From positions 1 through 56,276 of IMG/VR virus record IMGVR_UViG_3300033148_005213: a stretch of 56,276 nt of DNA. The stretch is one strand, 5' to 3'. Positions 47,988 through 55,585 of the stretch are shown piece after piece; within the stretch, counting starts at the first letter, position 1; each line of letters begins with the position of its first letter. Source of the DNA: a virus. The position numbers and the translations under genes were made by a program. The notes under the pieces were generated by a model, which saw only the letters and a program-made list of their open reading frames with translations, did no database searches and was not told where the DNA came from.

Positions 47988-49565
47988 TTACACCATCAAT
48001 CTAAATGTTTTTGCTTCACCTATAAATATTTTCATTGCTGGAGTATATGCAAGATATAATAATTCAGTTCCATCACTATCAACATATTGGATTGAAACCA
48101 TTCTAAATTCCACTTCATTTATGTATGGTCCAAATTCAAAATTCAAAAACAAATTATTTAGATAATATCTTTTTAGAGCATATTCAGAATTACCAACTAA
48201 AAATGTTTTATTTTCATAACTTTTCAAATATACATGTTGATATGTAACTGAATTTGATGCATTTAAAACTTTTCCACTTTCACTAGTTCCATCATCTTTT
48301 TGGATAACAAAATAATCAGCACCAACTTCATATACTATAAAAGTTCCATTATTATTAGAACTAAATGTAGTACTATTTATTGTAATTCTATCTCCAACTT
48401 TCAATCTAATTTGAATTCTTGGATTTGTTCCAGTTGAATTATAAGTATATGTTGTAAGACTTCCTGAATGAGCTATATTAAAACCAGTTGTAGAATCTCC
48501 TAAATATTCATCACAAATTGGAACTTCTGTCAAATAATTATCACTAGTAAGTACTGTATAAGATTGTAATGTTTCATTTCCTGAATAATCAGATACGACA
48601 TTTTTTATTATATCACCAGTTGCAACTTCTTTAGAATATGAAAAATCATTCGTTGTTATAATGTGACTTTGAATGGGAGTAAACATTTGTAGCAATTCAG
48701 AAACATAAGTGTCATTCAGTAAATTATTAAATAGTGAAGGTATTTTATAATCGTTTGAAATATTATTATATAGATTATCAGAAACATAAACATCAGGATA
48801 AACTGCATATTCCGAAATTATTGAATTTGTTGTGAATATAATATATTGCTTTGAATTGTTGGTGAAATGTGAAAAAACCAAATAATCTAAATCTAGTATT
48901 TTTTCTTCAAATTTCAACCCTGTTATTATAGGTTGATAAGTACTGGAATCAACACATAAATCAAATGATGCATTGCCAATATTTTTTTCTTCAACATCTA
49001 CAAAAAATGAAATTGGTAAATTATATACTATTATATTTCCAGTCATGTCAGTTTTCATTTTCATACTGCCAAAACTAACTCCTTCATTCAAAGTATCCAA
49101 TGATTTCATAACTACATTTAAATCATTATAATTAGTTGAATCTTCTGAAAAACGAATATATCTAGTAAACGAATTTTGATATTCAATTTTAAAATTTTCT
49201 TGAGTGGATGGTTTTTGTGAATTATAGTAATTTAAAAAATTCCATTCAGCTGTACTATCAATATTTGAAATAACTATCCAATGTTCTGAAACATTTAACA
49301 CTTTCCATCTAACATCTCCAGATAAATCAAAAATTTTAATAAATTTATCTACAGTTGTTGATGATGCAATTATATCATAACCATTTGCAGAAATATTGTT
49401 ATCAATTCCGATTATTACACTATCTCCCCAAGATATAAAGTTGTTCGTTGGTAAATTTGTATCTTTTCTTGATAATAATGAGCATCTTAATTTTGAATTT
49501 TTAGGAAGAAATTTTAGTTCATTGTATCTTCTATTTTGAAATGTTTGTAATCCTGATAATTTCAT
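47988..49565 (-). CDS. late baseplate or tail protein of unknown family, 525 aa
   Basis: The start at 49565 (MKLSGLQTFQNRRYNELKFL) follows AAAGGAATTT. The long beta-rich chain has repeated patterns of small sandwich domains (GDRITINSTTFSSNNNGTFI then VYEVGADYFVIQKDDG). It lies between gp7/I-like and initiator-like genes in the baseplate block with a late promoter of its own, so a wedge or peripheral baseplate role is likely. I recognise no specific family. Confidence 0.7.
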   Translation of the reverse strand: MKLSGLQTFQNRRYNELKFLPKNSKLRCSLLSRKDTNLPTNNFISWGDSVIIGIDNNISANGYDIIASSTTVDKFIKIFDLSGDVRWKVLNVSEHWIVISNIDSTAEWNFLNYYNSQKPSTQENFKIEYQNSFTRYIRFSEDSTNYNDLNVVMKSLDTLNEGVSFGSMKMKTDMTGNIIVYNLPISFFVDVEEKNIGNASFDLCVDSSTYQPIITGLKFEEKILDLDYLVFSHFTNNSKQYIIFTTNSIISEYAVYPDVYVSDNLYNNISNDYKIPSLFNNLLNDTYVSELLQMFTPIQSHIITTNDFSYSKEVATGDIIKNVVSDYSGNETLQSYTVLTSDNYLTEVPICDEYLGDSTTGFNIAHSGSLTTYTYNSTGTNPRIQIRLKVGDRITINSTTFSSNNNGTFIVYEVGADYFVIQKDDGTSESGKVLNASNSVTYQHVYLKSYENKTFLVGNSEYALKRYYLNNLFLNFEFGPYINEVEFRMVSIQYVDSDGTELLYLAYTPAMKIFIGEAKTFRLMV

Positions 49566-49591
49566 AAATTCCTTTATAACATTTTTTATTA

Positions 49592-49599
49592 TATTTATA
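49592..49599 (-). promoter_or_regulatory. T4-type late promoter (TATAAATA)
   Basis: An exact match 27 bases upstream of the 525-residue gene start. Confidence 0.75.
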
Positions 49600-49622
49600 T
49601 TTAAAAATAAATAAGATTTCAC

Positions 49623-49651
49623 TTGCTATTTATAATTAGATTGTGTATATT
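49623..49651 (+). promoter_or_regulatory. early-type promoter TTGCTA-17-TATATT, plus strand
   Basis: The -35 TTGCTA (49623-49628) and -10 TATATT (49646-49651) have a 17-base spacer. It drives the small plus-strand membrane gene at 49692. Confidence 0.75.
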
Positions 49652-49691
49652 ATATATAAGCAAGCAATATAAACTACTGAGGGGGGACAAT

Positions 49692-49865
49692 ATGAAAAAA
49701 TACTTGAAGAGATGCAAAGAATTTTTTAGAATTATATCAATTTTGGGAGTGATTCCAAATGCGGTTGCCGGATTTTTTGGAAACATTCAACTTCAGCTAA
49801 TATCTCTAATAATTCAACTTTCATGTTTTGGTTTAATGTTTATTGTTGGATGGAAGAGAGAATAA
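49692..49865 (+). CDS. plus-strand cassette gene, small membrane protein, 57 aa
   Basis: The ATG at 49692 follows a strong GAGGGGGGAC. After a basic start (MKKYLKRCKEFFRIIS) come two hydrophobic segments (ILGVIPNAVAGFFGNI and LISLIIQLSCFGLMFIVGW) and a KRE end. It is enclosed by its own early promoter and hairpin H4 and is read against the late genes. A membrane-acting exclusion or signalling protein is conceivable but not shown. Confidence 0.72.
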   Translation: MKKYLKRCKEFFRIISILGVIPNAVAGFFGNIQLQLISLIIQLSCFGLMFIVGWKRE

Positions 49866-49885
49866 TTCTTGCATAAACATACTTT

Positions 49886-49952
49886 AAACAACAAAACTAT
49901 TCTTAGATGCTAAATGTATCAATAAAGAATAGTTTTGTTGTTTTTAAAGGGC
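49886..49952 (+). terminator. long conserved hairpin H4 (plus strand), likely terminator
   Basis: A perfect 19-bp stem (49886-49904 with 49925-49943) is followed by TTTAAAGGGC. Its loop has AAATGTATCAA, as in H1 and H2. It ends the second plus-strand cassette. Confidence 0.8.
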
Positions 49953-49973
49953 TAGAATTGCTTATATTTAATT

Positions 49974-51431
49974 CTATGCAAATGTATTGAAGTAAATTTT
50001 AACGTTTGATTGTAAATTTTCATTATATATATTTTTCAAATTAGTAGTGACATTCAAACTATAACTACTACTCAAATCTAAATCATGACTCAAATTTAAA
50101 TAAATTATATTATCTTCTTTACTCACATATAAATTAGGAATTGGTACAATTATTTCTGTACTTTCACATTTAATATAAATGTCATCAGGAACAATTATCA
50201 TGTCGTCTACTATTTCAGAAAATCTTATTTCAAATGAGTAATCCAATGAAACTGATTGATTATTATATAAATTAGCTGAAATTACTGAAAAGTCCAAAAT
50301 GTTGGTTGTCAAGTTTAAATTTTTATTTTTTATCAAATCTGATGTTGACAAATTTGATAATTGTTGCAATGTATAATTTTTATTTAAATTGTTTGCAGCT
50401 GAATTTTGCCAATAATAACCAATGTTAGTATATTTAACAGTTTCAAAATTAACAATATTTACTAATTGATTAAATTCAGAAACATCTAAGTTGGTTGATA
50501 CATTGGTATAAAAACAAAGCCATCCAACTGGGTGTACTAGAGGTTTTAATAAATAATCCCATGTATTTTCATCAAAAATAGATTCTAAATTATATATTGT
50601 TTTATTTAACTTATTAATTGATATAAATGGCTGTTCTATAACTATATTATCATCATTACATTGTGCATTATTTAATGTTCCGTCATTTATTACAATATTT
50701 CCAATAGAATTTCCATTACTAAAATAAGTATCTGATTCAACTTTATGGATTAGATATCGTTTATTGAATGCCAGTGAACCAGATTTCTTTAATGTAGTAT
50801 CTGTTGAAAATATTTCAACCACTTTATTATTAGAATTTAATGTCAATGAAATTTGTGGAATTATTATATTTCCAATTTCTTTATCATCACCAAAATAATT
50901 TTCTTCAGTTGCAGTTATTTTATATCTTTTATTTTTAACCAAATTACCACTTAATTTTTCTAAGGAATAATTTAAATCAAATTGCTTAAAATAAAACATT
51001 CTCAAATATGCATCCAAAATAAAATAAACATACTGTTCAGAACCTTTAAATCGTTTTAGATATTTGAAAGTCTGTATAAACGTTTTTTTATAAATTTTAA
51101 TATCTTGCATTCTGTTTGTATACAAATCATTTTTAAAATTTATAACTTGAGCGGAATCAGTTGGAAGTATTTTTTCATTTTCATTTCTACTATTTATTGT
51201 AGTAAAAAAATCAACTAACTCATATGCATAAGTTTCAATGTACTTCAATTCAAGAATAGAACCAATATCTACTTGAATATTTTCAGTACCATAATAATTA
51301 TTTATATCGTTGTCAAACAATACATGTTCATAATCCAATTTCAAATCATCTGAATTATCTATTATATATTCAATCGATGAATAATTTTTCATATTGAATA
51401 ATTTTTCAAATATTTGTATGTTTTTTATCAT
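49974..51431 (-). CDS. baseplate protein, gpI/gp7-like, with C-terminal Ig-like domain, 485 aa
   Basis: KTFIQTFKYLKRFKGSEQYV with YFILDAYLRMF and LLKPLVHPVGWLCFYTN recall tail protein I-type baseplate components (helical region, then a HPxGW segment). The last about 90 residues (FEIRFSEIVDDMIIVPDDIY...SYSLNVTTNLKNIY) look like a bacterial Ig-like domain. The start at 51431 overlaps the previous stop as TAATG. It follows gp6 and the 172-residue gene, as gp7 follows gp6 in T4. Confidence 0.55.
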   Translation of the reverse strand: MIKNIQIFEKLFNMKNYSSIEYIIDNSDDLKLDYEHVLFDNDINNYYGTENIQVDIGSILELKYIETYAYELVDFFTTINSRNENEKILPTDSAQVINFKNDLYTNRMQDIKIYKKTFIQTFKYLKRFKGSEQYVYFILDAYLRMFYFKQFDLNYSLEKLSGNLVKNKRYKITATEENYFGDDKEIGNIIIPQISLTLNSNNKVVEIFSTDTTLKKSGSLAFNKRYLIHKVESDTYFSNGNSIGNIVINDGTLNNAQCNDDNIVIEQPFISINKLNKTIYNLESIFDENTWDYLLKPLVHPVGWLCFYTNVSTNLDVSEFNQLVNIVNFETVKYTNIGYYWQNSAANNLNKNYTLQQLSNLSTSDLIKNKNLNLTTNILDFSVISANLYNNQSVSLDYSFEIRFSEIVDDMIIVPDDIYIKCESTEIIVPIPNLYVSKEDNIIYLNLSHDLDLSSSYSLNVTTNLKNIYNENLQSNVKIYFNTFA

Positions 51432-51949
51432 TATATTGTTAACCACTCTTTAAATAGTTCTTTAATATCTGAATTTTCAAATAGTTTATCAGGTAATGAT
51501 TTTGCAAATTCATCTACTTTATAAGCTTCAAATACATTTTTATAATCATCAATTTTAACTACTTTATCATATTCAATATTTATCATATTTATGTAAACTT
51601 CTTCAGCATTGATGAAAGTTATCCTAATATATGATAATAAAATTGGATCAAATGTAAAATTAAATATTGCTGATGGAGGAATTTCCTCTTCCAGAATTGA
51701 CCAATTTACATTATCCCTACTAGTCTCTATTTTCAATGTATCAAATAACATTGTTTTCATATCAATTGATAAATTATTTATTTTATAGCCATCTAACAAA
51801 TGAATTTTTAAAAATTCATCTTGACTAGGATTATTGAGTACTTTCCAATTTATAGCATCATAATTTTTAATTTGTGAAAAATTTGTGCTAATATGACTAT
51901 TAGAATATGATATGTATATATTAACGCCATTTATCAAATCAATAAGCAT
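51431..51949 (-). CDS. late protein with discoidin-like (F5/8 type C) domain, 172 aa
   Basis: LKIHLLDGYKINNLSIDMKT then LFDTLKIETSRDNVNWSILE and LLSYIRITFINAEEVYINMI follow the strand pattern of galactose-binding/discoidin domains (SxDNxxW followed by RYIRI.F). A helical tail (EAYKVDEFAKSLPDKLFENS) ends the protein. A carbohydrate- or protein-binding accessory of the baseplate is inferred. The gene is packed tightly between gp6 and the gpI/gp7-like gene. Confidence 0.65.
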   Translation of the reverse strand: MLIDLINGVNIYISYSNSHISTNFSQIKNYDAINWKVLNNPSQDEFLKIHLLDGYKINNLSIDMKTMLFDTLKIETSRDNVNWSILEEEIPPSAIFNFTFDPILLSYIRITFINAEEVYINMINIEYDKVVKIDDYKNVFEAYKVDEFAKSLPDKLFENSDIKELFKEWLTI

Positions 51950-51951
51950 GT

Positions 51952-54699
51952 TTATTTTTCCTGAACTTGGTTTAAATTTGGCAATAAGAAAACAGTGTCA
52001 TCAGTGTTGAAATCACTATTTAAATTGGATATAGTTGCATAATCATCTTTTGAAGTTAAATGCATTTGATATATATTAGAAGATATCATAATATCATCTA
52101 GTAAAGTATTTAATTGAATTGTTTCACTTGTTATAGTTAAATGATCTTCATAATAACTCAAATTTTCATTAAAATAAAATACTCCCTTATTCATATCGAT
52201 TGTTGCAAGAATAATGTCATCATATTTTTCATAACAATATACTGAATATACGTTTCCGCTAGATATTAATTTAAACTTATTATTTTTATATTCTGGCATT
52301 GATGTACTATAATTAGATGTAGTCACAATTTTTATTTCAGAGTCAGTATATGATAAAGTCAAAACAGTATTTGAATCAACGTCCTTAACATAAATAAAAT
52401 TATTTGTTTCATCTTGATCATATGAAAATGCATCTGCATCATATTCATTTATATCTATTGTTGAAAATAATGAAATATCAAATATTTTTTTCCTGGACAC
52501 TAATTTTAAATTCATATCTTTTTGTTTAACTAAATCACTATTTCCAAATATTAAATTTCCAACAATTTTATTTGTTGTTTTTATCTTAGCATCTAATACA
52601 GATACATTTTTAGTGAAAACATAGTTGAAAAAATTTTCAGTAACATATTGAGATAAATTCAAAATCTGAAATAATAATTGAATGCCATATTTGTTATCAA
52701 CCGGTTTTAAATAGTAGAAAATTGTAGGTTCAGTTATTTTAACTATTTCACCAACCAAATAAGAAATGCCATCAATTCTAAAATAAATAAAATATGTTAA
52801 ATTTGTTGAGGAATAGTTATAGATATAATCACTATTTGCATCTTGTAAATTATCAGTGGAATAATACAGTGGAATATAACCATTTACAAAATATTCTTTT
52901 TCAGTTGCTAACTGATCATTTTTAAATATTTGAACAGTTATTATTTTATCATTGATGTGTGTTGTTAAAATGTCTGTATTTACAATATTGTCGTCTTCGT
53001 CAAATACTAATTCAAATATTTTAGATGCATTGGTTTCTGATATATAATCACTATTGACAATTATTCTTTCAAAATCATTTCCTATTGAAGGTGAACTTGA
53101 TTCAAGATTTGGACAATAAACAGTTTTATCTTCTAATAGTAATTCACTATGGGAATAAGAAGTATTATTTTTTAAATTGTTGAATTGGGTGTTATTTGTT
53201 ATTAAAAAATTTTCCGGAACTTTTAATAGCATTTTATCTATAATGTTATCTTTATTGACCATCAATCTGTAATTAGTTTCAATTTCTGCTGATAGAACAA
53301 AAGAATTTTGCATTATTAATTTATATAGATAACTCTCTCTATATTTTTTATTAAAACCATACAATGTTGAAGTTTCATCAACATCATTAACATACGGCAA
53401 TAATGATTGATATACATCTTTAGAAACTATGTTAAAATTTTTACTAGAATCAATTTCTATTTTCGGAGTAATATTCATATACATATATGACGGAGAGATC
53501 AAGTCAATATAAATCCATCCATTATAATAATTTCTAATATTTTGATATGTAATTACATCTGATACCAAATTAGTAATTTCACTAATTGGCAATGTTCCAT
53601 TTGGATAAAAATCATCAATATTTGTTTGACCTTTCAAACGATAATCTTCGGGAACTAAAACTAAATATGTTTGTCCTAACAAATTCCCCGAACTATAATT
53701 AACAATTGCTAGATTTGAAAATGCTAAATAAGTTTCTGCAATTTCCAACAATGCATCATAATCACGTCTAATAATATTATTACCAAATGCAGAAAAGTAT
53801 TTTGGAGCAATTGTCTTTATTTCCTCAATACTTTCAAATCCTGAACCACCATATGAAGAACTAAATGTGAAATTATAATTTGAAATATTTGCAAATTCAG
53901 AATTACCACTTGATATTATATTAGTTGCTTCAAATTCATTTTCTCCATTACCATCTTCACCTTCAGTAATGTAATAATTTACAACTATTTTTTCTGAATT
54001 TTGTGGTTTCTGTCCAACGTATCCATTTCCAAAAATTAATTTTACTTCATTATTTTTATTAACATCAATGTAATATATCCTGGAATTTTGATCAGGAATT
54101 TGTTGATAATCAATTATTTTATCCCATACATAATTATTTAAACCAACATATGATTTAACATCAAATGCATCATCTGAAATTCCAGTATCATCAATTTGTA
54201 CTTCTTGATTTATTGAATTGTCACCTGAATATTCAATACTTTTTAATTCTTTTTCTGAAATTGTAAAAATAGATTGATAAGTTCCATTTGCTTGTTTAGT
54301 GAATGTAATATTATTAACTATATAATTTAAGGAATTATTTTTTCCAATAAAAATAAATTTTGTTATAGTAAATGTCTGCCCTGAAAAAGTATCTGGAGTA
54401 TATATTGCAGTTACTTTCGATTTTGATGATATTCTTCTTCTAGGAGTATATCCGAGCTGATTAGCTAGATAAAAAGTTGATTCTGTAGTGTTAGCTGATG
54501 GAAGATATAAATTATTAACTAAGTTGCACATATACATGGAATTTTGAAGTCCTATATATGCAAGTCCTCTCAAATAAATGTCAAAATTCCCATTTGCAAC
54601 ATATTCAATATTGTGAACATCTTTATAATAGGTTTTCAATTCTTCTAATATATCATCATAAGAAAGTGTATTTATTGAAAATGAAAATTGTTCAGCCAT
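51952..54699 (-). CDS. baseplate wedge protein, gp6-like, 915 aa
   Basis: The N-terminal half matches the gp6/gpJ family: FDIYLRGLAYIGLQNSMYMC and LYLPSANTTESTFYLANQLG then YTPRRRISSK; later VKLIFGNGYVGQKPQNSEKI, VVNYYIT and GFESIEEIKTIAPKYFSAFG then NNIIRRDYDALLEI, the family hallmarks. gp6 forms the ring of inner wedges that drives the baseplate change of shape. At 915 residues it is longer than T4 gp6 (about 660), with extra C-terminal domains. Late promoter at 54729-54736. Confidence 0.92.
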   Translation of the reverse strand: MAEQFSFSINTLSYDDILEELKTYYKDVHNIEYVANGNFDIYLRGLAYIGLQNSMYMCNLVNNLYLPSANTTESTFYLANQLGYTPRRRISSKSKVTAIYTPDTFSGQTFTITKFIFIGKNNSLNYIVNNITFTKQANGTYQSIFTISEKELKSIEYSGDNSINQEVQIDDTGISDDAFDVKSYVGLNNYVWDKIIDYQQIPDQNSRIYYIDVNKNNEVKLIFGNGYVGQKPQNSEKIVVNYYITEGEDGNGENEFEATNIISSGNSEFANISNYNFTFSSSYGGSGFESIEEIKTIAPKYFSAFGNNIIRRDYDALLEIAETYLAFSNLAIVNYSSGNLLGQTYLVLVPEDYRLKGQTNIDDFYPNGTLPISEITNLVSDVITYQNIRNYYNGWIYIDLISPSYMYMNITPKIEIDSSKNFNIVSKDVYQSLLPYVNDVDETSTLYGFNKKYRESYLYKLIMQNSFVLSAEIETNYRLMVNKDNIIDKMLLKVPENFLITNNTQFNNLKNNTSYSHSELLLEDKTVYCPNLESSSPSIGNDFERIIVNSDYISETNASKIFELVFDEDDNIVNTDILTTHINDKIITVQIFKNDQLATEKEYFVNGYIPLYYSTDNLQDANSDYIYNYSSTNLTYFIYFRIDGISYLVGEIVKITEPTIFYYLKPVDNKYGIQLLFQILNLSQYVTENFFNYVFTKNVSVLDAKIKTTNKIVGNLIFGNSDLVKQKDMNLKLVSRKKIFDISLFSTIDINEYDADAFSYDQDETNNFIYVKDVDSNTVLTLSYTDSEIKIVTTSNYSTSMPEYKNNKFKLISSGNVYSVYCYEKYDDIILATIDMNKGVFYFNENLSYYEDHLTITSETIQLNTLLDDIMISSNIYQMHLTSKDDYATISNLNSDFNTDDTVFLLPNLNQVQEK

Positions 54700-54728
54700 T
54701 TTATATAATTCCTGTTATATTTTTTATA

Positions 54729-54736
54729 TATTTATA
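54729..54736 (-). promoter_or_regulatory. T4-type late promoter (TATAAATA)
   Basis: An exact match 30 bases upstream of the gp6 start. Confidence 0.75.
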
Positions 54737-54740
54737 TAAT

Positions 54741-54771
54741 AAAAAACTCCAGCATATAATTTATGCTGGAG
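54741..54771 (-). terminator. hairpin terminator
   Basis: A 10-bp GC-containing stem (CTCCAGCATA/TATGCTGGAG) is followed on the minus strand by six Ts. It ends the unit from UvsX to the 120-residue gene, just before the gp6 promoter. Confidence 0.9.
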
Positions 54772-54819
54772 CTACCATAAGATTGATCAGAATTGAGCAT
54801 AATTTAGAGGCTTGATCAA

Positions 54820-55182
54820 TTACTTAATCAATTCAACCATTTTCATAATATTGGCAATTTTTTTTAAATCTTTAGGATACTTTTTTTCAAGATCCTTTTT
54901 AATCAATTTCATGTCGCCATTATATTTTTTATACAACATAACAGATTCTTCTTCTTTTCCTTCTTTCAATCTGCCATTAGCAAAAGATTTCCAAGCCTCA
55001 CCGGATTTAATATATTCTTGTGCTTGCTGATCAATGTCCCGTTGAATTTCGTCTCCCACCTTACTTTTAAATGTGTGAATATCATCATTATTCATACAAT
55101 CAATTATTTCATCGAAAAAATCTTTTTCTGGTTGTTCTTCTTTATTTTCGATTTCTTCTGGAGTTTCTTTATCTTTTTCCAT
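54820..55182 (-). CDS. charged helical late protein, 120 aa
   Basis: Almost entirely Lys/Glu-rich and helical: an acidic start (MEKDKETPEEIENKEEQPEK), a middle IQRDIDQQAQEYIKSGEAWK and a KKDLEKKYPKDLKKIANIMK end. No motif seen. A late promoter lies 22 bases upstream and a strong terminator downstream, so it can be expressed alone. Structural, chaperone or core protein roles are all possible. Confidence 0.7.
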   Translation of the reverse strand: MEKDKETPEEIENKEEQPEKDFFDEIIDCMNNDDIHTFKSKVGDEIQRDIDQQAQEYIKSGEAWKSFANGRLKEGKEEESVMLYKKYNGDMKLIKKDLEKKYPKDLKKIANIMKMVELIK

Positions 55183-55189
55183 ATATTAC

Positions 55190-55585
55190 CTACATTTTGT
55201 TTGTATTTATATTACAAAAATTAATTGTATTAATTGATATACTACCATCAGCAACACACATTACTAAATATGGTTTGATTGCTTTTATTTTTGAAAGTTC
55301 TACCAGTATCTCACCATAATTAAGATCTATCAACGGTGTAATATTACAATATACTTTATTACCAGCAATAAATAATTTATCAATCCTATGAGATATTTTT
55401 TTTATACAAACACAATAATTAGCATCTCGTGTTCGACTCTCAACTGTACCATATGATTTTTTATTTTTACAAAATTCATTATATTCATCAATTGCGTTCA
55501 AAAAAACTAATTTATTTTTAATAAAATCAAAATGATAATTATTATTACATAAATCAAATAAAAAATATTCTTTAGATTTATTCAT
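55190..55585 (-). CDS. hypothetical protein after UvsX, 131 aa
   Basis: The ATG at 55585 follows AAGGAAGTTGTTG and overlaps the UvsX stop by 8 bases, so translation is probably coupled. The chain is mixed alpha/beta (KNKLVFLNAIDEYNEFCKNK; KKISHRIDKLFIAGNKVYCN) with a final ADGSISINTINF. I cannot name a family. The pairing with UvsX suggests a role in recombination or head/DNA metabolism. Confidence 0.65.
   Translation of the reverse strand: MNKSKEYFLFDLCNNNYHFDFIKNKLVFLNAIDEYNEFCKNKKSYGTVESRTRDANYCVCIKKISHRIDKLFIAGNKVYCNITPLIDLNYGEILVELSKIKAIKPYLVMCVADGSISINTINFCNINTNKM
55204..55211 (-). promoter_or_regulatory. T4-type late promoter (TATAAATA)
   Basis: An exact match 22 bases upstream of the 120-residue gene, inside the 3' end of the gene at 55190. 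Confidence 0.7.
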
